DNA of 64,000 nt, taken from positions 62,001 through 126,000 of the forward strand of contig NZ_JAKCPW010000010.1 of the NCBI RefSeq assembly GCF_021440085.1, read 5' to 3'. The notes under the pieces are model-generated. The model did not search any database. It was not told the origin of the DNA and saw only the letters and a program-made list of their open reading frames with translations. This stretch comes from Dyadobacter sp. CY261. GTDB taxonomy: Bacteria > Bacteroidota > Bacteroidia > Cytophagales > Spirosomataceae. Shown here piece by piece: positions 32,601-42,057 of this stretch. The position numbers and the translations under genes are program-made. How positions within the stretch are numbered: position 1 is the stretch's first letter; each line of letters starts with the position of its first letter.

Positions 32601-35600
32601 ATGAAATCAGCCTCTACGCTCAATTACCTCATATTCACTACATTGCTTCTGGTATCGCGAATCCTGTCCGCGCAGCAGATTGCGCCATCATGCGGCACCG
32701 ACGATTCACTTACAGTCGCCTATCTTCAAAAGATCTCCCAGCGCATAGACCTTACGCAAGCCCGTATCAACGCGGGAGAAATGCTGGAATATCGAATCGC
32801 AGTCGATGTTGAATACGCCACGGCTACTAAGTACGGACATGATGAAGGAAAGATCCGGGAGGCCGTTTATAAAATGTTTGCAGACGCCTCTGCCATATTT
32901 GAGCGCGAAATGAATATCAGGCTTGCCGTTACTTATATTCATATTTGGCAAGAACCCGAGCCGTATAAGTTTGAGAATGATCTGGATTATTTTACAAAAG
33001 TGAAAGAATACTGGGACGAAAACCGCAATGAAGAAAGGGACGCTGTGGTAGGGGTTTCAATACGCTCCGGCTGGTTTTACGGAGGTTACAGGATGGCTAC
33101 GTCCACGCTCCCGTCACCCAACACGACGTCGGACCCAGGCCTCCTTGCACATGAGCTGGGGCATACACTCGGGTCGCCGCATACGCATAACTGCTACTGG
33201 CCCGGCGGGCCAATCGACCATTGTGAGGAACTGGAAGGTCCCAACGAAACATGCCCTTCGGGCAGCAAGGAATATTTGAACGGATCAATCATGTCGTATT
33301 GCCGGGCGAAACTTACGTTTCACCCGTTATGTCGCAACCTGATCAGAGAATTTGCTGAGGGGAAGATTAATCCATCGTTTTCATTGAAGCCTTCTTCACA
33401 ACTGCCCGCCGCACCGGGACCATTGAAGGTACTTACCAAATCGGGCGATGCAAACGATTTCGCGCCGTATTTTGAATGGTTTGCCTCGGAGCGTGCATCA
33501 AAATTCCGTTTCCAGATTGCTACCGACAAGGCATTCACCCAAATTGTGGAAGACACCGTTGTAAACCAGGCATTTTACCATTCGCCGGGACAAAGCGACG
33601 GAAATTATTTTGCCCGCTTCCAGGGGGAAAACAGCCATGGCGGGAGCGGGTGGTCGGCCCCTGCTGCGTTCAATATCAGCGGCTGGAAGAATTCCTCATC
33701 TCCGCCGCAACTTATTGGCGTTACGCGCACAAGCGGAGGGGTCATCTCCGGCTCATTCAGAAACCTCGAAGGCATTTCATCCTATCAAATGCAGGTACAG
33801 CTCCCTTTCAGCACCGAGATGCATGAAGCTGTCAGGCAGTCGGACAACCTGAAAACACAGCATTTCTCCGTTCAGCTACCCATAAAGAGAGACCAGTATT
33901 ATGCAATGAAGTTCCGTGTAAACAAGCAGGGCACATGGACCGACTGGTCGCAATGGATTGAATTGCAAACAGCTGATTTCACAACGAACATCCTACCCGA
34001 CAGCACATTACCCCTGTCGACGCAGCCGGTGCTCGCGCTACAACAATGGGTACCCGTCATCAATACTGATGCTTTTACCGGCCAATTGCAGATAGCGACC
34101 GATCCGTCGTTTAAAAACATCGTCTTTCAGCAGCCGTTTTCCAATAATGATGTAGGTGACTGGCTTTCGGATAAAACGGTGTTCGTACCCTCTCTCGAAG
34201 AAAATACATCCTACTACGCACGATCCAGAATGCAGCTGTCAGGCCTACCGCCGTCGGGCTGGCAAACTTCGCGCTTCACTACTGGCTCGCACGACAACCG
34301 TTTCAAATTCCTGGGCGTCCCCTCGGAGGCGCTTCAGACAACGAGCTATGCCAACACGGAGGTGCTTTACAACCGGTTTTTGAAAGCAGACAAACACCTG
34401 TACGTTTTCAACTTCAATGGCGGGTACCATCATACCACGGACCTGCAAACGTGGAAAACCTACATGCCATCTACCACGAAAGGGCAAAGCCCCATGAATC
34501 TGGGCGCATTCGGCGCCGCATCGGACGGACAGACCCTCGCCATTGACTTCACGAAAAATGTTGTTGTGCAACAGAGCAACGATACCTTCGTTAAAAGCAC
34601 TCCGAACCTGGCAATTTACCTGGGTCACCTCCAGGCGATGGTTCACACTAAAAAAGACGGCTATTTTTTCAAAAATGCGGAGGAAGGAGTAGTCCAGATC
34701 AAAGACATGGTGTGGCTATACCATCGGAACGCCCTCTATCTGAACCGGCCGGTTTGCCTGGCCGGAGATAACCAGGAGCGAGTGTGGGTAATGGGTGAAG
34801 GCGGCTTCACCGCATTCTACGAAAATGGCCGATGGGCCGACCAACCGCAGTTTCCTTTCTGGGAAAGTGTAAGCGGGATGGCATTTGACGCCAGAGACAA
34901 CTGCTACGTGTACGGCTCCTTCGGCGTGTTCGTTCTCAATGCCGGTGCCGGGTCCTGGGATGCCATCGAGGCGCTGCGACCGTTCAGTGTAAAGAAAGTA
35001 ATTTTTGATAGCGGCGGAAATATGTGGCTTGCGTCCTATCGGAGGGACAAATGGGAGAATCCGAAACTGGACAATTACGCGCTCATAAGGTACTCGGGAG
35101 GGAAGGCAAGCGTGTACTCCGATGGCCTCAATTTTCTCCGCGAGCCTTTTGACATAGAGTATTTTCAGGACAAATTACTGATCATGACCACCGGCGGCGA
35201 GATTCATGCATTTGACGAAAAGCAGATTCTGTCTTTCACCCCTCAGGAAACCTACTGCGCTGGCCAGCAACTTTCACTGGGGCTGGCTACCAATTCCTCT
35301 TTCACCCCTGAGAACAAAACCAGTATAGAACTCCGCCAATCCGGAACTGGTAAAATAATTACCTGGGAAGTTGCCAATCCGGAATCACGCAGGATTTCGA
35401 CATCCCTTCCGGACACTTTGCCGCAGGGCCGGTATTCTCTTTCCATCCACACGACAGCACCGGAAATTACAAGCTATCAAAGTGCTGAATTTAATGTGCT
35501 GCCAACATCCTCGTGTAATGAAGCCAAGGGCATTCAGCTGTTACAAAACCGCCCTAATCCGATTGGGGTGTCGGGAACAATTTCCTTCTACTTGCCGCAA

Positions 35601-35786
35601 GCTGTGACCGTCAAGTTGGAACTGTTCAATTTACACGGACAGAAAATCAGCGATCTGAAAAGTGGTGACCTGCCAGAAGGATGGCATTATGTGGATGTGA
35701 ACGGCACGCCCCTCGCTGCGGGAATTTATATATATAGATTAAAGGCTGGAAAAATCACCAGATCACTGAAAATGATCCGCAACTAG
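32601..35786 (+). CDS. Secreted metzincin metalloprotease with T9SS sorting domain
   Basis: 1061 aa. The signal peptide ends near LSAQQ. A reprolysin-like catalytic domain carries the zinc site HELGHTLGSPHTH (HExxHxxGxxH, near residue 186) and the Met-turn IMSYC. Fibronectin/Ig-like and beta-propeller-like regions fill the centre. The last 80 residues (LLQNRPNPIGVSGTISFYL ... AGIYIYRLKAGKITRSLKMI) are a type A C-terminal domain for type IX secretion. The enzyme is therefore expected on the cell surface or outside the cell, degrading proteins. It has no same-strand neighbours and its stop abuts the ruvC stop with no gap. Confidence 0.9.
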   Translation: MKSASTLNYLIFTTLLLVSRILSAQQIAPSCGTDDSLTVAYLQKISQRIDLTQARINAGEMLEYRIAVDVEYATATKYGHDEGKIREAVYKMFADASAIFEREMNIRLAVTYIHIWQEPEPYKFENDLDYFTKVKEYWDENRNEERDAVVGVSIRSGWFYGGYRMATSTLPSPNTTSDPGLLAHELGHTLGSPHTHNCYWPGGPIDHCEELEGPNETCPSGSKEYLNGSIMSYCRAKLTFHPLCRNLIREFAEGKINPSFSLKPSSQLPAAPGPLKVLTKSGDANDFAPYFEWFASERASKFRFQIATDKAFTQIVEDTVVNQAFYHSPGQSDGNYFARFQGENSHGGSGWSAPAAFNISGWKNSSSPPQLIGVTRTSGGVISGSFRNLEGISSYQMQVQLPFSTEMHEAVRQSDNLKTQHFSVQLPIKRDQYYAMKFRVNKQGTWTDWSQWIELQTADFTTNILPDSTLPLSTQPVLALQQWVPVINTDAFTGQLQIATDPSFKNIVFQQPFSNNDVGDWLSDKTVFVPSLEENTSYYARSRMQLSGLPPSGWQTSRFTTGSHDNRFKFLGVPSEALQTTSYANTEVLYNRFLKADKHLYVFNFNGGYHHTTDLQTWKTYMPSTTKGQSPMNLGAFGAASDGQTLAIDFTKNVVVQQSNDTFVKSTPNLAIYLGHLQAMVHTKKDGYFFKNAEEGVVQIKDMVWLYHRNALYLNRPVCLAGDNQERVWVMGEGGFTAFYENGRWADQPQFPFWESVSGMAFDARDNCYVYGSFGVFVLNAGAGSWDAIEALRPFSVKKVIFDSGGNMWLASYRRDKWENPKLDNYALIRYSGGKASVYSDGLNFLREPFDIEYFQDKLLIMTTGGEIHAFDEKQILSFTPQETYCAGQQLSLGLATNSSFTPENKTSIELRQSGTGKIITWEVANPESRRISTSLPDTLPQGRYSLSIHTTAPEITSYQSAEFNVLPTSSCNEAKGIQLLQNRPNPIGVSGTISFYLPQAVTVKLELFNLHGQKISDLKSGDLPEGWHYVDVNGTPLAAGIYIYRLKAGKITRSLKMIRN

Positions 35787-36380
35787 TCACTTGACCCGCC
35801 CGGGGTTCTCGCTTACAAATGCGCCCCAGCCGCCTTTCTTCGCTTTTTTGGAACCAGATGTACTCGCAGAGGCCGGTGAGTTCGCATGGTACTGATGACA
35901 AATCGCAATCGCGATGCCGTCGGTAGCATCCAAGAATTCCCGGCTGAGCTCCATTTTCAGGATCTTTTCCAACATGTAGGCGACCTGCTCCTTGGACGCA
36001 TTACCATTGCCGGTGACAGACTGCTTTACTTTCTTAGGAGAATACTCGACGATCGGGATGTTACGTGCAAGCGCGGCCGCCATAGCTACACCCTGCGCCC
36101 GGCCCAGTTTGAGCATTGATTGCGCATTTTTGCCATAAAATGGGTCTTCAATAGCCATTTCGTCGGGGAGGTAGTCCTCGATAAGCTGAGTGAGGCGCTC
36201 AAAGATTTTCTTTAACTTCAATTCATGCGTACTATATTTGCTCAGATGAATTACCCCATACTGAACCAGCGAGATTTGCTGCCCTTTAACCGAAATTACC
36301 CCGTAACCCATCACCTGTGTGCCCGGGTCAACCCCAATAATGACCTTTTCCGAAACTTCGGTCTGTTGCGTTTTTAACAT
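35787..36380 (-). CDS. ruvC: Holliday junction resolvase RuvC
   Basis: 197 aa from the ATG at 36380. The acidic catalytic residues are visible: IIGVDPGTQVMGYG, MAIEDPFYGKNAQSMLKLGRAQGV and EFLDATDGIAIAICHQ. The C-terminal tail (SPASASTSGSKKAKKGGWG) is longer than in E. coli (173 aa). A further upstream ATG at 36470 is in frame, but it would extend 90 bp into the divergent gene with no conserved sequence. The chosen ATG shares the CATG tetranucleotide 36378-36381 with the start of the divergent membrane protein gene. Confidence 0.93.
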   Translation of the reverse strand: MLKTQQTEVSEKVIIGVDPGTQVMGYGVISVKGQQISLVQYGVIHLSKYSTHELKLKKIFERLTQLIEDYLPDEMAIEDPFYGKNAQSMLKLGRAQGVAMAAALARNIPIVEYSPKKVKQSVTGNGNASKEQVAYMLEKILKMELSREFLDATDGIAIAICHQYHANSPASASTSGSKKAKKGGWGAFVSENPGRVK

Positions 36381-37383
36381 GGTGCAAGATAAGGAACTCT
36401 CCCCTCCAAAGCCAAAAAGCAATCGGGCAAACCTGCTCTGGGTGGTGAAGCTTGTCGTGACGATCCTCATTCTAAGCTACATTTACCGGACATTCCGCAA
36501 CGAGCAGAAGGGCATTGGTGATATTAGCACCGTATTGGCTGAAATCTGGTCTGAAAAGCATATGCCGGTCCTGATTGTAATGTTGTTGCTGGTGCCGGTC
36601 AACTGGGCACTCGAAAGTCTGAAATGGCAGACATTAACACGCAAGATCATTCCGATCAGTTTTACAGAAGCATTCCGCGGGACTTTGACCGGCCTGGCCG
36701 TGGGTGTAGCAGTGCCCGCACAATTAGGTGATACACTCGGACGTGTAGCCTCCCTCAAATCCGACCGGCGACTGGAAGCAATCGGTGCTGCATTGATTTC
36801 CAATGGTATTCAATTCTATGTTTCGGTGTTTGCAGGCGCAATCGGTTGGGTTTTTCTGGAAAATGGATTGCTGATGCCGGAATCGGCCAAAACGGCTATC
36901 GGCATTACCCTTTTACTAGTGTTATTAATCGGCCCCGTCGCATTTACCTTCCGCGGAAAGCTTGTCGGTTGGCGCGCAAAAAAGAAGGTATTTCAAAAAA
37001 TCCAGCAGTATGTCGGAGTCATAGGCGCTTATACAGGCTGGGATTTGTGCACTGCCACAGTATACGGCGCAATCCGCTATCTGATTTTCCTTTCCCAATT
37101 TCTACTCGCATTATCCCTGTTTGACTTTCCAGTTACAATGGTCGACCTTGCGGCATGCGTTACTTTGGTTTTTCTTGCTAAAACCCTCATTCCGGCCATT
37201 AATGTGCTGGGAGACCTTGGGCTCCGGGAGTTTACGGCATTGGTTGTCTTCGCCTCTTATCACTTACCCGCCGAGCAAATAATCGCCGCAACTTTTCTAA
37301 TCTGGGTTTTGAATGTCCTCGGCCCGATCCTCGTCGGGATATTTTTGATCTGGAAATATAAATGGAAGAAAATTAAAGCGTAA
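36379..37383 (+). CDS. UPF0104/LPG-synthase-like polytopic membrane protein
   Basis: 334 aa with about eight TM segments. The pattern PVNWALESLKWQTLTRKI, then FRGTLTGLAVGVAVPAQLGDTLGRVA and NVLGDLGLREFTALVVF, fits the lysylphosphatidylglycerol-synthase TM-domain family (PF03706). Only the TM flippase-like part is present; there is no catalytic domain for lysine transfer. The ATG at 36379 is preferred; an in-frame ATG at 36319 would run through ruvC. The next gene, a GT2, begins directly after the TAA (0 bp), so they probably work together on a lipid-linked product. Confidence 0.85.
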   Translation: MVQDKELSPPKPKSNRANLLWVVKLVVTILILSYIYRTFRNEQKGIGDISTVLAEIWSEKHMPVLIVMLLLVPVNWALESLKWQTLTRKIIPISFTEAFRGTLTGLAVGVAVPAQLGDTLGRVASLKSDRRLEAIGAALISNGIQFYVSVFAGAIGWVFLENGLLMPESAKTAIGITLLLVLLIGPVAFTFRGKLVGWRAKKKVFQKIQQYVGVIGAYTGWDLCTATVYGAIRYLIFLSQFLLALSLFDFPVTMVDLAACVTLVFLAKTLIPAINVLGDLGLREFTALVVFASYHLPAEQIIAATFLIWVLNVLGPILVGIFLIWKYKWKKIKA

Positions 37384-38538
37384 ATGAGCATCTTCGCATT
37401 CATGTCATGGATTATTCCGGCCATCTGGATTTTGCTCGGAAGCTATGCCATTTTCACGTTGGCATTAACTTTCTTATGGGGCAGACTGCGCAAACCTGCC
37501 ACGTCCACAGCCATCCCTCCTGATCTTTTGATCACAGTAATCATACCGGTCCGAAATGAAGCCGATAACATCGCCAGCCTGCTCGAAGACCTGGATCACC
37601 AAACCTTGCCAGCCACACATTTCGAAGTGCTGGTGATGGACGACGGCTCCACAGATAATACTGCCAACATTGTCCGTGTATTTGCCGCTCATTCAACAGC
37701 CAACATTAAACTTATTACCCTACCCGACGAACGCACTTCTGCCCCCAAGAAAAGGGCGATCGAAACAGCCATGACGTACGCAAAGGGAAAATTGATCGTG
37801 ACCACAGATGGCGACTGCCGCGCTCAACCGGGCTGGTTGAAAGCGATCTCACTGTATTATACGCAGACTGGTGCCAAGCTCATCAGCTCGCCGGTTACAT
37901 TCACAGAGGAAACTTCGTTGACGGACCATTTACAAACCGTAGAATTCGCGAGCCTGATCGGCAGTGGCGCGGCCTCAATGTCGGCTGGTTACCCATCTAT
38001 GTGCAACGGAGCGAACCTTGCTTACGAAAAGCAAGCATTTATGGAAGTAAATGGTTATGAGGGCGTCAGGCATATCGCTTCCGGGGATGACGAACTCCTG
38101 ATGCACAAGATTGCGGCACGTTACCCAGGCTCCATTGGTTTCCTGCGGCACCACGACGCTATCATCCGCACAGCGCCACACCGCAATTGGGCGAGCTTTT
38201 ACCGGCAGCGAAAGCGTTGGGCCAGCAAATGGAAGCATTATCAGAGCAAAACGCCGCTGGTGCTGGCGGTGTATATCTTCGCAAGCAACTTTTCACTCAT
38301 ACTTGCTGCGGCATCGGCTCTTGCAGGGGCAGTACCACCGTCCGTATTTGCAGGAATGCTTGCATTAAAATGTGCTCCGGAATGGCTCTTCCTCGGTTCT
38401 GTCCTTGGCTTTCTCCAAAAACCTAAATCGCTGGTATACATTCCGGTAACACAATGCATTTACCCGTTTTATGTGTGCTTTTTTGGACTTGCTGCTCAAA
38501 AAGGCGAATACGAATGGAAAGGCCGGAAGCTGGTGTGA
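37384..38538 (+). CDS. Membrane-bound family 2 glycosyltransferase
   Basis: 384 aa. An N-terminal TM helix (about 7-30), then a GT-A domain with VIIPVRNEADNIASLL, VMDDGSTDNT, TTDGDCRAQPGWL (DxD-like) and SGDDELLMHKI, a QRKRW motif (YRQRKRWASKW), and two or three C-terminal TM segments. The topology resembles processive or hydroxy-acyl/sugar transferring GT2 enzymes (IcaA/BcsA-like), but the Q-x-x-RW site reads QRKRW. The donor and acceptor are unknown. It is co-transcribed with the UPF0104 gene (adjacent stop/start) and ends at a bidirectional terminator. Confidence 0.88.
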   Translation: MSIFAFMSWIIPAIWILLGSYAIFTLALTFLWGRLRKPATSTAIPPDLLITVIIPVRNEADNIASLLEDLDHQTLPATHFEVLVMDDGSTDNTANIVRVFAAHSTANIKLITLPDERTSAPKKRAIETAMTYAKGKLIVTTDGDCRAQPGWLKAISLYYTQTGAKLISSPVTFTEETSLTDHLQTVEFASLIGSGAASMSAGYPSMCNGANLAYEKQAFMEVNGYEGVRHIASGDDELLMHKIAARYPGSIGFLRHHDAIIRTAPHRNWASFYRQRKRWASKWKHYQSKTPLVLAVYIFASNFSLILAAASALAGAVPPSVFAGMLALKCAPEWLFLGSVLGFLQKPKSLVYIPVTQCIYPFYVCFFGLAAQKGEYEWKGRKLV

Positions 38539-38550
38539 AAGTTATCAAAA

Positions 38551-38579
38551 AAAGCTGCCGGCAAGGTGCCGGCAGCTTT
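38551..38579. terminator. Bidirectional rho-independent terminator
   Basis: A perfect 13-bp stem AAAGCTGCCGGCA (38551-38563) with TGCCGGCAGCTTT (38567-38579) and a 3-nt loop. A-run before and T-run after make it work for the GT2 gene on the plus strand (12 bp after its stop) and for the T9SS protein on the minus strand. Confidence 0.8.
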
Positions 38580-38614
38580 AAGTTTCACATAACGCTATAT
38601 AAGATCAATTTATT

Positions 38615-40699
38615 CTATTTTTTGAACACTTTGGAAGAATACTTACCTTCTGCATTCACCACATTCACAATATACATCCCCTGCGCAAAAGCCTGAATGT
38701 TAACTTTAATTTCTGTTTCACTGGCAGCAGGCATTACCTGATAAACCTGTTTTCCTCCCAGTGTGAATATTTCGAGTTTTTTCACCGGCGAGTAGCTTCT
38801 GACATTCATTTCATCCTGCGTTGGGTTCGGAAAGAAATCCACTGCCAACCGGCTGTCACAGGTGCCCGCTTGTACGCCGCGGATCGCGCTGTATTCGAAT
38901 GTCTCGTCAATATCTACCTGTTTCAGACGATAATAATAAGCCTTTACAGGTACAGATTCCGTTGAAAATGGTGTGTCGTTGAAACTATAAGTACTTTTTG
39001 CGGCGGCGTAATCGATCTTCGCAATAACATCATAAGTCTTGGCATCTGACGAGCGTTCAACTTCAAAATGTGAGAAATCTTTGGCTTCGGTTACCTGCCA
39101 TTTCAGTTCCGCATTGCAATTTACATTTTGTGCGGTAAAATATGCTAATGTTACTGGTAAAGGTGTTGCAGGAGGAGGCGTTGTGTAACAAGTTGTTGTG
39201 GAGGTTGGGTAGGTAATGTTCACTTCAACATAGGGAGGGATAAGGGTTACGCGGATACTTGCACCATCTTCACGCAATGCTCCATAGCGGTCATCGGGAA
39301 CTTCCACCCATTTCTTGTCTTCCAGTTTAAATCCAGGCCACGCAATACCGTTTCCGTCAACATCAACAGATGCACCAGGGAAGAGAATGCTGCCGGTTAA
39401 TGGCAATCCGCTGTCTTCCTGAACTATTTTGGAACCGGCGGCAACCCATTCAATTTTCACGGTTTCACCAGTTGCGTCGTAGTTCGGCGTCACGGTGTAG
39501 TCCAGGTAGGGAGCATTTTTCTCGCATTTTGTGCTTACCACTATGTCAATTTTCTTTTCGACCGGAGGTACAATCGATGGGAGGAATGGCCAGAAGTGAA
39601 CTTCGTCGCTTTTATGTACAAAGCTTTTAGCAATGATCTGTCCATTGATATTACCGTTATTTTCCTTTACCACATCTGCCTGTGGAGCGAAAATAGTTCC
39701 GCTGATTTGTCCGTTACCACCTAATGTGATGGATTTGGTTGCATCCGGGAAATTGTAGATGACATAACTCGCTTGTGAGTCGGAAAGGCCGCCGAAGGTT
39801 GGAAAATTGATACGGTCGTTACCGTTTGAATTGGCGAAGGTTGGAAAATCGACGATGTTGACGATCAATCCGAATGGGCCGGTGTAACTTGTGTTGCCTA
39901 TTTGCAAGCCTTGCGGGATACCTTCGATGTTTGAGCTGCCTATTTTATTCCAAACGGCAGCTGACACAGTCAGAACATTGATTTTGTTTGGATCGACGAT
40001 GATTTTGGGGTTATTGCCAAAAATATTAGGGTCGAGATAAGGCCCCATGGCGGCCGATTGCATAATGTTGCCGTTCTGATCGCGGATCGGGAGGTTATCT
40101 GCCATTTCTTTCAACTGGTTTGACCTTTTGATAAACGAGATGAACGCCGCGTCCATGTCAATCTGACCTGGTCCTGTGCCGAATACACTTTCACAAACCG
40201 GGTTAACGTTTTCACTTACGCTTGGCGACCATGTATTGATATTCGCATTGATGGTAATGTTCGGCGTTTCCCAGTATTGCTTATTGATTTCGGTGATTCG
40301 GATGGTTGAAGCTGCATTGTTGTTGTCTTTATACCAAACTCTAAGTTTTGTTGCTGAGGCATCGGAAGGGGTGCAATTTCCAATCTTAACATAGTTGTCA
40401 CCATTGACGGTCAGGCTTCCGCTATTCAGTTTCACACCACCGCGGACGGCCAAGCCGATCGAAGCATTATTTACAAACAACACACCGTGCTCCTTATTGA
40501 AACTGATCTGATATTGATTGGTCGTTACATTGCCGCCGACGGCAATAGGGCCTTCGGTTTCGCTGGATTGCAGGACAGCATCACCTTTTACAAATATATT
40601 GAACCGCGTGGCGGCAGAAGTAGGGCTTTGAGCAAATACTTGTTTTGCGTTGACTAGGAGGAGTGCTAAGAAGCTTACGAATAAAGGTTTGGCGTACAT
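38615..40699 (-). CDS. Choice-of-anchor A family surface protein with T9SS sorting domain
   Basis: 694 aa. The signal peptide ends at KQVFAQ; I choose the ATG at 40699 (MYAKPLFVSFLALLL) over an upstream one at 40774, because it starts the signal peptide. Next comes a collagen-binding/adhesin-like domain (FNIFVKGDAVLQSSETEGPIAVGGNV), and the last 90 residues form a type IX secretion C-terminal domain (ADFFPNPTQDEMNVRSYS-like region ... GMYIVNVVNAEGKYSSKVFKK). The choice-of-anchor A domain is common in surface proteins of several phyla; binding target unknown. It is a single-gene unit. Confidence 0.83.
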   Translation of the reverse strand: MYAKPLFVSFLALLLVNAKQVFAQSPTSAATRFNIFVKGDAVLQSSETEGPIAVGGNVTTNQYQISFNKEHGVLFVNNASIGLAVRGGVKLNSGSLTVNGDNYVKIGNCTPSDASATKLRVWYKDNNNAASTIRITEINKQYWETPNITINANINTWSPSVSENVNPVCESVFGTGPGQIDMDAAFISFIKRSNQLKEMADNLPIRDQNGNIMQSAAMGPYLDPNIFGNNPKIIVDPNKINVLTVSAAVWNKIGSSNIEGIPQGLQIGNTSYTGPFGLIVNIVDFPTFANSNGNDRINFPTFGGLSDSQASYVIYNFPDATKSITLGGNGQISGTIFAPQADVVKENNGNINGQIIAKSFVHKSDEVHFWPFLPSIVPPVEKKIDIVVSTKCEKNAPYLDYTVTPNYDATGETVKIEWVAAGSKIVQEDSGLPLTGSILFPGASVDVDGNGIAWPGFKLEDKKWVEVPDDRYGALREDGASIRVTLIPPYVEVNITYPTSTTTCYTTPPPATPLPVTLAYFTAQNVNCNAELKWQVTEAKDFSHFEVERSSDAKTYDVIAKIDYAAAKSTYSFNDTPFSTESVPVKAYYYRLKQVDIDETFEYSAIRGVQAGTCDSRLAVDFFPNPTQDEMNVRSYSPVKKLEIFTLGGKQVYQVMPAASETEIKVNIQAFAQGMYIVNVVNAEGKYSSKVFKK

Positions 40700-41057
40700 G
40701 TATTGAGTCGTTTTTGTTTCTGACTCGACGAAATTAGACCTCCCTTTTTGATCGGTTATTTTTTTTGTGACCACCCAACGGTAGTTTGGGGTGATACAGG
40801 GAATTTAAGGGGTAACATGCATCTCAAAAATTGCACTAATCAAAGATTATACACACACCTCAGCCAACTATTCCGAGTCGGTTACAACAATGTTAAGTAT
40901 TGCAGTATTAACACTATTTCTACAATAATATTTCGAAATAGGACAGTATTTCTAGAACTTTCAGGCTCATCTTTCATAAAATGTTCGAAATTATCCTTTT
41001 AACCCCATTTTAATAATTATAACTTTTTTAAGCCAAGCAAAAGCAACTAAATGCAAA
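40700..41057. other. AT-rich intergenic region without recognisable gene
   Basis: About 360 bp between the T9SS protein start and the XRE terminator. A TAATTTCG box (about 40730-40737, minus strand) resembles the -7 element with one mismatch. Apart from that I see only AT-rich sequence with no convincing ORF or structured RNA. Confidence 0.5.
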
Positions 41058-41080
41058 AAGCCGGAGCTGGTGCCCGGCTT
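41058..41080 (-). terminator. Terminator of the XRE regulator gene
   Basis: Stem AAGCCGG (41058-41064) with CCGGCTT (41074-41080), followed on the minus strand by a TTTTTGC tract. It lies about 28 bp after the stop of the gene. Confidence 0.65.
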
Positions 41081-41107
41081 GTCTAATTATTTGTAGGTCG
41101 AATATCC

Positions 41108-41929
41108 TTACTTATAGCTCGACCGCCTCTTCAATTCTTTTATCTCATTTTGCATTTCCTGCAACATTCGCATAAGCTGCTGCATGTCTGTTTGTGGTTC
41201 TGGCAACGCTTTGCTGTGAAAGCTGTAATATTCCCATAACTCAATCACTTCCCCGACCGGTACAGTATAGGCAAAGTATTGTTTGTTGAAGGATTGAAGC
41301 AGCATCGTACCGGCAGACTGGTTAATAGTTACCTGTTTAAACACAAAATCCTGGTCCCCTTTCAAAATGACGATACAAGGCGTTTCCGGCTTTACGGTCG
41401 TCCAGTCCTGAATATATCTGGTGATAATATCTGCGCCCTCAGGAACGGGTAGCATAGAGTCGCCGACTGTCGGGAACATCCGGAAGGTGCCATTCTTCGG
41501 AACAGTGGGCAGGTTGAAGCGTGGCAGCGTGGCCAGAAACTCCGGATCGGCATAGCCGGACCGATACCCGGCGCGCGCCTGGACCGGTACATATTCGATA
41601 TTTTCCTTGTCTTCCTTATCCACCGTGATGGCCAGGACGCGGATTTGATCGCCTTTCATAAACAATTCGCTTCCCTCTTCCAGGTCTTTCAGCTTTTGAT
41701 CGGAAAGCTTGCTCAGCTCTATTTTAAGGAGACTATCAATGCTCATCCGGAAATACTCCGAAAAATTGATCAGGTCATCCACCGTCGGATTGGCCGTTCT
41801 CCCGCTTTCGATCGCATTAAGCTTCACCCTGCTGATCCCGAGTTTTTCCGCCAGGGCCTCCTGGCTAAGTTTCTGACGCAAACGGAGGAACTTGATATTG
41901 ACCGACCAGAATATATCCTGCGCACCCAT
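41108..41929 (-). CDS. XRE-family regulator with S24/LexA-like C-terminal domain
   Basis: 273 aa. The N-terminal HTH (NIKFLRLRQKLSQEALAEKLGISRVKLNAIESGRT, about 12-45) is lambda Cro/CI-like. The C-terminal half has the S24 peptidase-like pattern: Ser in FPTVGDSMLPVPEGADI and a Lys in FVFKQVTINQ. An Ala-Gly pair occurs upstream in VQARAGYRSGY, but self-cleavage is not proven. Proteins of this type are common single-copy Bacteroidota chromosomal regulators. It is divergent from the CarH-like gene across a 128-bp region that carries both promoters. No phage genes are nearby. Confidence 0.85.
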   Translation of the reverse strand: MGAQDIFWSVNIKFLRLRQKLSQEALAEKLGISRVKLNAIESGRTANPTVDDLINFSEYFRMSIDSLLKIELSKLSDQKLKDLEEGSELFMKGDQIRVLAITVDKEDKENIEYVPVQARAGYRSGYADPEFLATLPRFNLPTVPKNGTFRMFPTVGDSMLPVPEGADIITRYIQDWTTVKPETPCIVILKGDQDFVFKQVTINQSAGTMLLQSFNKQYFAYTVPVGEVIELWEYYSFHSKALPEPQTDMQQLMRMLQEMQNEIKELKRRSSYK

Positions 41930-41971
41930 GAGATGATATTTTTAAAATCAAACATAAGATATTATGAATAT

Positions 41972-42005
41972 CAAAAGTAGCAGCAATTTTTATTTTTCCT
42001 ACAAA
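41972..42005 (-). promoter_or_regulatory. Promoter of the XRE regulator gene
   Basis: On the minus strand TTTG (42002-42005), a 22-bp spacer and TACTTTTG (41972-41979) match the Bacteroidota consensus. The start codon lies 43 bp downstream. Confidence 0.5.
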
Positions 42006-42008
42006 AAA

Positions 42009-42053
42009 GTAAACAAATAATTTTGTTTAACTATTTTTGAAAAACGTTAAACA
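42009..42053 (+). promoter_or_regulatory. Promoter and candidate operator of the carotenoid operon
   Basis: TAATTTTG at 42018-42025 and TATTTTTG at 42032-42039 are -7 candidates; no exact TTG lies at -33. Around them, TGTTTAAC (42024-42031) and GTTAAACA (42046-42053) form an inverted repeat, with a third related half-site GTAAACA at 42009-42015. The sites overlap the promoter and the leader of the CarH-like gene, which fits autorepression by that protein. Confidence 0.5.
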
Positions 42054-42057
42054 AAAT

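Noticed and set aside
36379..37383. Lysylphosphatidylglycerol synthase (MprF)
   Set aside because: Only the transmembrane flippase-like part is present; the catalytic domain that transfers lysine is absent.
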